A stretch of 13,064 nucleotides of DNA from Rickettsiales bacterium. Lineage in GTDB: Bacteria; Pseudomonadota; Alphaproteobacteria; Rickettsiales; UBA1997. The stretch lies in contig CANGNU010000008.1 of the NCBI GenBank assembly GCA_947455365.1, positions 1 to 13,064 on the forward strand, read 5' to 3'. A program made the translations under genes and the position numbers. The notes below the pieces were generated by a model. It was not told the origin of the DNA and ran no database searches. It saw nothing but the letters and a program-made list of their open reading frames with translations. Below are positions 1-6,130 of this stretch, in pieces. Within the stretch, counting starts at the first letter, position 1. Each line of letters starts with the position of its first letter.

Positions 1-432
1 TTAAAATTTTATGCCTCAGTGCGCCTAGATATTCGCCGCGGCTCGCCAATTAAAGATCAAGAAGAAGTTCTTGGTAATGAAACCAAAGTTAAAGTGGTAA
101 AAAATAAAGTTGCGCCGCCATTTAAAATTGCTGATTTTGAAATTATCTACGGCGAAGGAATCTCGCGCGTTGGTGAAGTGATTGAGCTTGCAACTAAAAA
201 TGCCATCATTGAAAAATCTGGATCATGGTACGCTTACAAAGGCGCTAAAATTGGCCAAGGTAAAGAAAATGTGAAAGAATATTTGAAGCAAAATCCAAAA
301 GTTGCTGAAGAATTAGAAGCTTTGGTGCGTGAGAAATTGGGCATTGGCAAGGCAGCGAAAAAATCTGCAAAGGCTGAAGCTGCTGAAGAAAAAGAAATGG
401 TGGCGACGCCGAAAAAGGCTAAAGCTTCTTAA
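1..432 (+). CDS. recA: RecA recombinase, C-terminal part (5' end outside window)
   Basis: The reading frame is open from base 1 and ends at TAA 430-432. The visible 143 residues are the C-terminal part of RecA, the DNA-dependent ATPase that catalyses strand exchange and triggers LexA cleavage. Recognisable segments are [25 protein letters not shown], the [10 protein letters not shown] stretch, and the C-terminal domain with [17 protein letters not shown] and the [10 protein letters not shown] helix. These match alphaproteobacterial RecA closely. A GTG at 19 lies inside the conserved core and is not the start. The last ~33 residues are Lys/Ala-rich (nine Lys, five Glu by my count), so the tail is net basic, unlike the acidic tail of E. 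coli RecA. The gene is followed by a palindromic repeat that could stabilise or end the transcript. Family assignment is secure. Confidence 0.97.
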   Translation, partial: LKFYASVRLDIRRGSPIKDQEEVLGNETKVKVVKNKVAPPFKIADFEIIYGEGISRVGEVIELATKNAIIEKSGSWYAYKGAKIGQGKENVKEYLKQNPKVAEELEALVREKLGIGKAAKKSAKAEAAEEKEMVATPKKAKAS

Positions 433-450
433 GTTTATCATTTTTGTAAA

Positions 451-500
451 AGTGGGAATCTGGCCTGCGGTAAAAAGATTCCCGCTTTTGCGGGAATGAC
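451..500. repeat. Dispersed palindromic repeat with hairpin after recA
   Basis: A perfect 8-bp stem (478-485 with 490-497, ATTCCCGC/GCGGGAAT) closes a TTTT loop. The flanks carry GGGAATCTGG and GAATGACAT. This resembles the GTCATTCCCGC...GCGGGAATC type of intergenic repeat seen in many proteobacterial genomes. No U-run follows the stem on the plus strand, so it is a poor intrinsic terminator but could stabilise the recA mRNA 3' end. Only one copy lies in the window, so calling it dispersed is from knowledge of the type, not from a second copy here. Confidence 0.6.
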
Positions 501-520
501 ATGAGATTGCAATTATCTGC

Positions 521-549
521 TTGTGTTTTTTGTTCAAGGTCAGTATTAT
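521..549 (+). promoter_or_regulatory. Possible promoter of tRNA-Arg
   Basis: TTGTGT (521-526) and TATTAT (544-549, five of six to TATAAT) are separated by 17 bp and would start transcription near 556, about 15 nt before the tRNA. The -35 matches only three of six positions, so this is tentative. Confidence 0.35.
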
Positions 550-570
550 CGCATTTCATTTTTCACAAAT

Positions 571-647
571 GCACTCGTAGCTCAATTGGATAGAGCACCT
601 GACTACGGATCAGGAGGTTGTAGGTTCAAATCCCGCCGAGTGCGCCA
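571..647 (+). tRNA. tRNA-Arg (anticodon ACG), CCA encoded
   Basis: A full cloverleaf can be folded. The acceptor stem is GCACTCG/CGAGTGC and the D stem GCTC/GAGC. The anticodon arm is CCTGA-CTACGGA-TCAGG with ACG at 605-607. The variable loop has 5 nt and the T-loop is TTCAAAT. Discriminator G (644) is followed by an encoded CCA (645-647). The T stem GTAGG/CCCGC has one T-G wobble and one A-C mismatch, which is slightly irregular. ACG is expected to be edited to ICG by TadA and to read CGU, CGC and CGA. Confidence 0.95.
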
Positions 648-650
648 CTT

Positions 651-674
651 CCCCCCCCCTTTTTTTTGTTTTTT
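651..674 (+). other. C9-T8-G-T6 homopolymer tract downstream of tRNA-Arg
   Basis: Nine C (651-659), eight T (660-667), a G and six T (669-674) lie directly after the tRNA and run into the stop codon of the convergent gene. The T run could help end tRNA transcription, but I see no strong G+C hairpin before it. Long C and T runs are prone to slippage and to sequencing length error. Confidence 0.5.
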
Positions 675-3519
675 AAGCGTCGCGATCCCCAATTGCTTTA
701 GTGCGATTGGTTAATTGCACTAATTCTATATCACCTGATGGAGCTGGTGATGGAGTATTATCGTTAGACCTTCTTAGAGTTGTTGCAGTTGGAAGTTCTT
801 CAAAATCAACCATAGTGTCACCCCCTTCTTGAAGAGGAACGGCAAACTCAAGCTTAACATGGTTAGGGTCTAGCTCATCAACGCTGGTTTCTTCTATTAT
901 TGTTGTGTGTTGAGCGCGCCTGTTGTCGGCAGATTTTTTAAAGGCCGAGTCTCCTGATTTATCAAGCCAAGCAGATCTTTTTGAGTCGCCAAGTCCAGTA
1001 GAGTTTGTGAGTTGATCGTCATTGTAAGATGATGAAAAAGGTGAGGGTGCAAAGATGGTCAAATCTTCTTCTGTAAGGGCTATACCATCTTCGTCATTCA
1101 ATGAAGGACTTCCCCTCAAAGAGGTTTTTTTTGTAGCAACAATATCTTCGTCGCCAAATCCGTACCCTTCCTCATTATTGTTAAAATCAAGATAGCCATC
1201 GTTATCGGAATTATCTTTATTACCTTCCTCATGGGGTATTGTTATGCTTTTTCCTTGTGCATCATCCTCCATTTTGACGCTGGCTAATGTGCCATATATT
1301 TCACCTTGTTGGCGCAAACTTTCCAACGCCCCTTTGTTTCTTGCTACCTCGTCATCTTGTTCAGCGAATAGTCTTGCAAATGCAGCTTTTGTTTCTGCAA
1401 GATTTTTTTCAATAGCTAATGCTTGTTCGTTGCTTATTGGCGCATCGCCTCCAAAGTGATATACACCCTCTGGTGCCTTTGCTATTATGGGGTCAGCATA
1501 TATTGTTGGTGAGGCTATGGCGTATAGATCTTCTTCGCCAAAGTCAGCCTTGTTAGCTACATCGTAAATTTCTTCATCTTCTATTAAAACTTTAGGTTTA
1601 GAAGTTTTGGCAGATTCAATTGCTGCGGCAAGTTGCTGATTCATTTCATCTCGCCTTCTTTCAGATTCAGCAAGCCTTTCTTCTGCTTCTTGCACTTCTT
1701 TTGTGTACTGTGCTTTTTCACGCTCAAACTGCTTTCTTTCTTGTTCAAGTTTTGCTCTTTCAAATCCAATTCTAACTGCTTCTTCGGCTAATGTGGCGTC
1801 TCCTCGTTCTAGCGAGGCTTTGCCAAGTTTTATTGTTTGGTATGTATTAAAGTTAAATTGTTCATCGGCTTTGAAGGCTTCAACTTTGCTTGAGATGTAT
1901 GATTTTAGATCCATCTTTTTCCCATCAGGATGATTTTCTTGCAAAATTTCTAAATTTTCTTTTTTTGAGTAGAATTTAGTCAGATCTTCTTCATATGCCC
2001 AGACGATTGTGTCGCGCTCAAATTTCATTACGGATTCTAGTCGTTTTGCCTTAAGGGTTTTTGCATCAACAGATCTTGATAAGATAATTTCTCCCGCATG
2101 GTATTTTTCTAATTTTTCGTAATCAATTACATAAGGCCTTGGTTCTTTAACTTCGACTGGAGTATCTCCTCCTTGAGGGGCAGATATTGTTATGGCTCCT
2201 ATAGCTATTGATTCAAGATCTAAAATAAGTTCGCGTTTGTCAATAATATTTTGCCTTCTTCTGTAATAAGTGTAAGCAATTAATGCGGTTGCGGTGACTA
2301 CTGCTGCAACCCCAACTGCAATACCAATGTTTCTTGCAAGGTCGTTGTGAGGGGCTATGTAATCTTGACTATCGTGATTAGTTGTAGTGTCTGTTGCTGT
2401 ATGAGTAGTGGTAGTTGTTGTGCCAGTGGTTGTATCAGTTGTGGTTGTGGTTTCGGTGCCACTGGTAAGGTCATGTGTGGATGTGCTGGTTACGGCGCCA
2501 TCAGATGTATGAGTAGTGCTAGTAATTGTGCTGCTAGATGGATCATACTCTGTTGTGGTTGTGGTGCCAGTGCTTGAATCTGTGTAGCTAGTCGTAATTG
2601 TGCCAGTGGTTAAATTGGTTGTGGCAGAAATTGTACTTGTTTCGTAATCGGTGGAACTGTACGGCGATATTGGAGAGTGAGTGGTTGATGTTAAGGTTGT
2701 TGGGTTGGTATCAATTGTAACCGATGTTCCAAATGGGTCGACAGTTGTTGTTGAAATTTCTCCAGTGATGAAATTGGTGGCAGTTGTTGTTGTATAGCCA
2801 GTAGTGCTGTCATAAGCGCTGGTGATGGTTGTGCCAGTGGTTGGATTGGTTACCGTTTGCGTAACGCTGCCAGTGGTTGTATCGGTGTAAGTTGAAGTAA
2901 TGGTGCCAGTAACCGGGTCGGTTGTGATGGTACTAGGCGACATGTCTATTGTTGTGTGACTAGGTGTTGTGGAGGTGGAAGTAGTATCGGTAGAAGTAGA
3001 GGTTGCATTGGTAGAAGTTGTGGAAGAATCCGTCGTAAAATTATCAGTAACCGTGGTTGTTGTGGTGCCGGTTGTTGTGTCGGTAATTGTTGTTGTAGTG
3101 GTGCCAGTCGTTGTGTCGGTTACGGTTGCGGTTGTTGTGGTTGGTGCTTTAGTAGTGACTGTTGTAGTGCCAGTCGTTGTGTCGGTTACGGTTGTGGTTG
3201 TTGTGCCAGTAGTGGTATTGGTTGAGGTGGTGGTGAAGGTTGTTGTACCGGTAGTGGTATTGGTTGAGGTAGTAGTCGTGGTTGTGGTGGTTGGTTGAGG
3301 GGTTGTTGTTGTAGTTGTTGCTTTTGTGGTGGTCGTTGCTGGAGGGGGTGGGGGTGGAGCAATCGTTCTTTCTCTGCGCTCTCTGATTACTGGCATTGTT
3401 CCTTGTCCTGAAGGCTGCCCTTCAATGCCAAGCTTTCTCCTTTGCTTGTCAGTTAAACCATTATGATCTTTGTGATTAGAATTGGACGAACCTTCGGTAT
3501 TTAATGTTTTTGGAGGCAT
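673..3519 (-). CDS. Thr-rich single-pass membrane protein with coiled coil and EPIYA-like tyrosine motifs; effector-like, unknown function
   Basis: I do not recognise a named family for this 948-residue protein. The N-terminus is hydrophilic with no signal peptide and contains a PPPPPP run (55-60). Residues ~61-383 are overwhelmingly Thr, built from 12-residue [DN]xxTG repeats. A single membrane segment (~397-418, NIGIAVGVAAVVTATALIAY) is followed by YYRRR, predicting N-terminus out and C-terminus in. Residues ~583-637 are a charged coiled coil. A tyrosine cluster follows: EEIYDVA (Y652), EDLYAIA (Y666), PTIYADP (Y674), EGVYHFG (Y687) and, further on, GEIYGTL (Y742). The last 200 residues are acidic and look disordered. 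The ATG at 3519 has no Shine-Dalgarno sequence. The gene is divergent from an outer-membrane protein gene and ends 26 bp from tRNA-Arg. A membrane-anchored adhesin or a type IV secreted effector are both possible; the function is inferred from layout only. Confidence 0.9.
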   Translation of the reverse strand: MPPKTLNTEGSSNSNHKDHNGLTDKQRRKLGIEGQPSGQGTMPVIRERRERTIAPPPPPPATTTTKATTTTTTPQPTTTTTTTTSTNTTTGTTTFTTTSTNTTTGTTTTTVTDTTTGTTTVTTKAPTTTTATVTDTTTGTTTTTITDTTTGTTTTTVTDNFTTDSSTTSTNATSTSTDTTSTSTTPSHTTIDMSPSTITTDPVTGTITSTYTDTTTGSVTQTVTNPTTGTTITSAYDSTTGYTTTTATNFITGEISTTTVDPFGTSVTIDTNPTTLTSTTHSPISPYSSTDYETSTISATTNLTTGTITTSYTDSSTGTTTTTEYDPSSSTITSTTHTSDGAVTSTSTHDLTSGTETTTTTDTTTGTTTTTTHTATDTTTNHDSQDYIAPHNDLARNIGIAVGVAAVVTATALIAYTYYRRRQNIIDKRELILDLESIAIGAITISAPQGGDTPVEVKEPRPYVIDYEKLEKYHAGEIILSRSVDAKTLKAKRLESVMKFERDTIVWAYEEDLTKFYSKKENLEILQENHPDGKKMDLKSYISSKVEAFKADEQFNFNTYQTIKLGKASLERGDATLAEEAVRIGFERAKLEQERKQFEREKAQYTKEVQEAEERLAESERRRDEMNQQLAAAIESAKTSKPKVLIEDEEIYDVANKADFGEEDLYAIASPTIYADPIIAKAPEGVYHFGGDAPISNEQALAIEKNLAETKAAFARLFAEQDDEVARNKGALESLRQQGEIYGTLASVKMEDDAQGKSITIPHEEGNKDNSDNDGYLDFNNNEEGYGFGDEDIVATKKTSLRGSPSLNDEDGIALTEEDLTIFAPSPFSSSYNDDQLTNSTGLGDSKRSAWLDKSGDSAFKKSADNRRAQHTTIIEETSVDELDPNHVKLEFAVPLQEGGDTMVDFEELPTATTLRRSNDNTPSPAPSGDIELVQLTNRTKAIGDRDA
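2371..3339 (-). repeat. In-frame 36-bp (12-residue) Thr-rich repeats
   Basis: Repeat units start at residues 201, 213, 225, 237, 249 and 261, then 302, 314, 326, 350 and 362, each with the pattern [DN]xxTG or a near variant. Earlier units at 101/113 and 135/147/159 keep the 12-residue spacing. At DNA level there are nearly or fully identical copies: a 28-bp block occurs at 3101-3128 and 3167-3194, and an 18-bp block at 3211-3228 and 3253-3270, indicating recent duplication. Such a tract can change length by recombination or slippage without breaking the frame. Confidence 0.88.
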
Positions 3520-3534
3520 AACTAACTATAGTGT

Positions 3535-3551
3535 AAAATGAATATCATTTT
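3535..3551. promoter_or_regulatory. 17-bp palindrome, Fur-box-like operator candidate
   Basis: AAAATGA (3535-3541) and TCATTTT (3545-3551) are perfect inverted arms around ATA. The AATGA-N3-TCATT core equals the inner part of the classical Fur box; over 19 positions I count 13 matches to the E. coli consensus. It lies 15 nt before the start codon of the Thr-rich gene. A weak minus-strand promoter (TTGTAT at 3577-3582, TATACC at 3553-3558, 18-bp spacer) would place its transcription start inside the palindrome, a typical repressor position. Which regulator binds is inference. Confidence 0.4.
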
Positions 3552-3644
3552 GGGTATAGCTTAATAATGAAATAAAATACAAGATTTTCTTTGTTAAAAA
3601 GAAATGTGTTTTAAAAAGATACAGTTACAAAATTAATTATTGCC

Positions 3645-3675
3645 CTTTAAAAAAAGCTTTCTAAAAGTTTTAAAG
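3645..3675. repeat. AT-rich inverted repeat in the divergent intergenic region
   Basis: CTTTAAAA (3645-3652) and TTTTAAAG (3668-3675) form perfect 8-bp arms around 15 nt, which themselves contain CTTT...AAAG. It lies in the 253-bp gap between the two divergent genes, about 100 bp before the beta-barrel start. Low-complexity sequence makes chance a serious alternative. Apart from this and the palindrome at 3535 I see only AT-rich sequence in the gap. Confidence 0.25.
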
Positions 3676-3772
3676 GATAAAGAATTTCATAAACCCTAGT
3701 CGTTTTTTTTGTAATTAAGCTTTCGAACTATTTATCCATAAGCCAGAATTTAATTTTTTAAATAATGTTCTT

Positions 3773-4447
3773 ATGAGAAAAATATCGATTGGCTTGATGT
3801 GCATTTTTTTAACCCCCTCAATGGCCAGTGCAAGAGATGGCGCCTATATTGGTGCCGATGCCTTGTGGACTTCGGCAAAATATAAATATCACAATAAGCG
3901 GGTAATGGAGCAGGCTGAAGGTAAATATACCAGAGCTCGAGATGTTGGGTTTGGCTTTAACGCTGGCTATAAAATTGGCCTTAACACTATTACTGGACAG
4001 TCTTTAGTCGAAAAAGTTTTTATTGCGCCAGAGGTGTTTTTTGACAGTGTGCGTTCTAAGGGGCATGACACCGCGTATCTTAGCAATAATAGTGCAGGAA
4101 ATTTTGTTAACGACAAAATACAAATACAATCTCGTCATGGCATAAAGCTTAATATTGGCTATGATATCACCCCAAAGCTAAATGTTTTTGTAAATGCTGG
4201 CTTTACCAAAGTAAAATGGAAGAACTCTTATCTATATGATAATGTCACCGAAAAAGGGGTAAGATCTGCGCCAATCTACGGCTTAGGAATTGCCTATAAT
4301 CTTGACGATAACTGGGCAATTAGAGCAGCTGCCGATTATCAGCAATTCTTTATTCCCAATTCTTCATTTTATGCAGGAAGTCATGGCGCTTGGGTGACCA
4401 AGGTTACTTTGGAGACATTTAAAGTTGGTGCCGCTTATCGGTTTTAG
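3773..4447 (+). CDS. Secreted outer-membrane beta-barrel protein
   Basis: The 224-residue product begins with a clear Sec signal peptide (Lys/Arg start, hydrophobic core, ASA at 18-20 as the likely signal peptidase I site before RDGAYIG). The mature part is a series of alternating strands with aromatic girdles, for example INGYD-like and NVFVNAGFTKVKW stretches, YGLGIAYNL and a final KVGAAYRF. The C-terminal Phe is the signal for BAM-assisted insertion. About 200 mature residues fit a small eight-stranded barrel of the OmpA-like/OMP_b-brl type. There is no peptidoglycan-binding domain. Similar small barrels are major surface proteins in Rickettsiales, but I cannot assign a subfamily. The ATG at 3773 is followed immediately by the signal peptide; no Shine-Dalgarno is visible. 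Divergent placement beside the Thr-rich gene suggests, without proving, shared regulation of two envelope components. Confidence 0.88.
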   Translation: MRKISIGLMCIFLTPSMASARDGAYIGADALWTSAKYKYHNKRVMEQAEGKYTRARDVGFGFNAGYKIGLNTITGQSLVEKVFIAPEVFFDSVRSKGHDTAYLSNNSAGNFVNDKIQIQSRHGIKLNIGYDITPKLNVFVNAGFTKVKWKNSYLYDNVTEKGVRSAPIYGLGIAYNLDDNWAIRAAADYQQFFIPNSSFYAGSHGAWVTKVTLETFKVGAAYRF

Positions 4448-4463
4448 CTTTTGTAATTATTTG

Positions 4464-4504
4464 GGTGCTGGTTAGTTTTGTATTTGGCCAGCATCTAGTT
4501 TTTT
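4464..4504 (+). terminator. Likely intrinsic terminator of the beta-barrel gene
   Basis: GGTGCTGG (4464-4471) pairs with CCAGCATC (4488-4495) through seven Watson-Crick pairs and one G-U, around a 16-nt loop. Six T follow at 4499-4504. It starts 17 nt after the stop codon and extends into the 3' end of the convergent LysR gene. The large loop and the 3-nt gap before the T run weaken the call. Confidence 0.45.
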
Positions 4505-5374
4505 CTGGAAAAAATTGATAAAGGCTTTAATTTTTGGTGACATATTTTTTCCTGAAGGATAAACAACATAAAATTGAGTTTTGTTCATCACTTCATAATC
4601 TTTTAGCAGTATAATTAACTTCTTTTCTTTTATCTCATTATCTGCATCGCGAGAAGATTTGAGGGTAATGCCAAGCCCTTCCAGTGTAAGCTCTTTAATA
4701 ATTTCTCCGTTATCGCACTTGATATTTCCGCTGACATTTTTTAGTTCATAAATTTTATGGGTGTTCTTGTCTTTAAATTTCCACACATTATTTTCACCAA
4801 AAACTAAGCAATTATGATTGAGTAAATCATCTGGTGTTTTTGGCTTGCCGTGCTTGGCAATATAGTCGGGAGAGGCGCAAACAATTTTGTGATTATCCAT
4901 TAATTTTGCTACTTCCAACCCCTCTTCTTCAGGAATTTGAATTCGCACTTGCAGGTCGTAACCCTCGTTAATAATATTTATTGGATTTTCAGTGAGTGCG
5001 ATATCGAGTTTTAAATTGGGGTATTTGGTCAAAAATTCATCAAAATATGGAACAATGTGATACCTACTGAAATAAGGCGGCAGAATAATTCTAAGAACTC
5101 CTCTAATTCCCTTGTTGTTATCAATAAAGTCATCCAGTTTGTCAACTTTTTCCATTATTGAATTGCAATGATCAAGAAAGTTTTTTCCATCGGTGGTTAG
5201 ATTTACTTCTCTGGTAGTACGTGCTAACAGGTTCATTCCAAAGCTTGCTTCAAGATCAGCAATTCTCGTGGTAACTATTGTTCGTGAAATTTTTAGTGCT
5301 TTAGCGGCTTTTGAAAAGCTCTTTAATTTAGCGACATAGGTAAAGGTTAGGATATTTTTTAAATCATGCTTCAT
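4472..5374 (-). CDS. LysR-type transcriptional regulator
   Basis: At 300 residues this has the usual LysR-family length. The N-terminal winged helix-turn-helix spans ~5-64, with the characteristic SFSKAAKALKIS helix, RIADLEASFG and LLARTTREVNLTTDG. A linker helix (~65-88) leads to a periplasmic-binding-protein-like effector domain from ~92 to 295. LLARTTR and the domain that follows resemble the CrgA/AaeR-like branch, but the ligand is not predictable. It is not OxyR by its pattern: I do not see the OxyR redox cysteine segment. LysR regulators often act on a divergent target. Here the divergent side holds only the candidate small RNA near 5557-5647, and beyond it dps on the same strand as this gene. 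The gene converges on the beta-barrel gene with a 24-bp gap. No Shine-Dalgarno precedes the ATG. Confidence 0.93.
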   Translation of the reverse strand: MKHDLKNILTFTYVAKLKSFSKAAKALKISRTIVTTRIADLEASFGMNLLARTTREVNLTTDGKNFLDHCNSIMEKVDKLDDFIDNNKGIRGVLRIILPPYFSRYHIVPYFDEFLTKYPNLKLDIALTENPINIINEGYDLQVRIQIPEEEGLEVAKLMDNHKIVCASPDYIAKHGKPKTPDDLLNHNCLVFGENNVWKFKDKNTHKIYELKNVSGNIKCDNGEIIKELTLEGLGITLKSSRDADNEIKEKKLIILLKDYEVMNKTQFYVVYPSGKNMSPKIKAFINFFQKKLDAGQIQN

Positions 5375-5420
5375 GTTAGAGTGGTTTTTTTATAATCGTT
5401 TTCATTAATTCTTAATTTGT

Positions 5421-5441
5421 ATAAATATTGAAATAATTTAT
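5421..5441. promoter_or_regulatory. AT-rich dyad upstream of the LysR gene
   Basis: ATAAAT (5421-5426) and ATTTAT (5436-5441) form an inverted repeat with 9 nt between the arms, 47-67 bp upstream of the LysR start. That is where an autoregulatory LysR site would be expected. The sequence is pure A/T in the arms, so chance occurrence is likely enough to keep confidence low. Confidence 0.22.
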
Positions 5442-5521
5442 TATTTAAATGATAAAAAGCCTGATTATGTAGCGAAATAAATCATTTTTTGAGGCTGTTG
5501 GCTTTAGAATTTGTTTTGTTT

Positions 5522-5550
5522 TTGCTAAAACAGAATTCTTGTTTTACAAA
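5522..5550 (+). promoter_or_regulatory. Candidate promoter for a plus-strand small RNA
   Basis: TTGCTA (5522-5527) and TACAAA (5545-5550) are separated by exactly 17 bp, each matching four of six consensus positions. Transcription would start near 5557. It points to the strong terminator at 5613-5647 with no open reading frame between, which is what makes it worth noting. Confidence 0.35.
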
Positions 5551-5556
5551 TAAGGG

Positions 5557-5647
5557 GTGTTGAATAAATAAGTTTCCACCGCCACCAATACACAGAAAAG
5601 CGTGTGTTTCCAATATCCCCCAAAGAAATTTGGGGGATATTTTTTTT
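5557..5647 (+). ncRNA. Candidate small RNA (~90 nt) between the LysR gene and dps
   Basis: The segment lies between a plausible sigma-70-like promoter and a textbook terminator on the plus strand, where no protein-coding gene exists. It contains a C/A-rich single-stranded stretch (CCACCGCCACCAATACAC, around 5577-5594), a small ACAC/GTGT stem possibility, and the terminator hairpin. I know of no named RNA family that it matches. Alternatively the hairpin is only a 3'-end stabiliser of the minus-strand dps mRNA. LysR-type regulators frequently control divergent transcripts, so regulation by the neighbour is possible. Confidence 0.35.
5613..5647 (+). terminator. Strong intrinsic terminator, 12-bp stem with GAAA loop
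   Basis: ATATCCCCCAAA (5613-5624) pairs perfectly with TTTGGGGGATAT (5629-5640) around a GAAA tetraloop, followed by seven T (5641-5647). The T run makes it work on the plus strand. On the minus strand it begins 27 nt after the dps stop, but it would be followed by TGGAAAC rather than U residues. A stabilising role for the dps mRNA end is possible; efficient termination in that direction is less so. Confidence 0.8.
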
Positions 5648-5667
5648 GCCAAAAATAAAAATGCAAT

Positions 5668-6099
5668 TTACAAACTTGCCAGCAACATCCACCCCATCTT
5701 ATCATGCGCCTCAAGCCTTGTAATTAGAATATCTGCCGTTGCTTCATCACCATTCTTTTGCGCAATTTCAATGCCGTTTTTTAGCATTAAAGTTAGTGCT
5801 TTTTGACTATCCGCCAAATCTTTCACCATCTTCTCGCTGGTCAAATTTTTATTGCCATTTTTAATAACACTTAATTTTGCAAAAGCCTCGAAAGACGCTT
5901 CCACCTTGCTTCCAAGCATGCGAATTCTTTCGGCTAATTCGTCAATCGCAAGAGACATTTCTTCATATTGTGCGCCAAAAAGTTCATGCAATGGCTTAAA
6001 ATGTGGGCCAGTAACATTCCAGTGATAATTTTGCGTTTTAACTGCAAGGGCGTAGGTATTGGCGGTAATTGATTCTAGAGCTTTGATGACTTCTTTCAT
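5668..6099 (-). CDS. dps: Dps-family DNA-protecting ferritin-like protein
   Basis: The 143-residue product is a small Dps. Dps forms a hollow dodecamer that oxidises Fe(II) with hydrogen peroxide, stores the iron, and protects DNA from hydroxyl radicals. The inter-subunit ferroxidase residues are visible: H26 (in YHWNVTG), H38 (LHELF), D53 and E57 (DELAERIR). Their spacing of 12, 15 and 4 residues equals that of H51/H63/D78/E82 in E. coli Dps. There is no long Lys-rich N-terminal tail, so DNA binding by the tail seen in E. coli is doubtful; this looks more like a short DpsA/NapA-type protein. It lies 31 bp downstream of lpd on the same strand and may be read through from it or have its own promoter in the AT-rich gap. 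No Shine-Dalgarno is visible. It ends before the 5613-5647 hairpin. Confidence 0.95.
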   Translation of the reverse strand: MKEVIKALESITANTYALAVKTQNYHWNVTGPHFKPLHELFGAQYEEMSLAIDELAERIRMLGSKVEASFEAFAKLSVIKNGNKNLTSEKMVKDLADSQKALTLMLKNGIEIAQKNGDEATADILITRLEAHDKMGWMLLASL

Positions 6100-6130
6100 A
6101 AATGTTTATTTATAAATAATTAAAAATAAT

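Noticed and set aside
523..714. Plus-strand 63-residue reading frame containing LVAQLDRAP
   Set aside because: It is the translation of tRNA-Arg, a well-known false protein produced by tRNA genes.
2347..3298. Plus-strand Val- or Gly/Cys-rich reading frames
   Set aside because: They are antisense shadows of the Thr codon repeats; composition follows from GTT/GTG complements.
2371..3339. 36-bp periodic repeats considered as a CRISPR-like array
   Set aside because: The repeats are degenerate, directly adjacent, in frame and encode a consistent protein motif; there are no unique spacers or cas genes.
571..5374. Genomic island integrated at the 3' end of tRNA-Arg
   Set aside because: I found no integrase gene and no second copy of the tRNA 3' end within the window, so there is no direct support.
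4472..5374. LysR gene considered as OxyR controlling dps
   Set aside because: The OxyR redox-cysteine segment is not recognisable, and dps is not divergent from it but on the same strand upstream.
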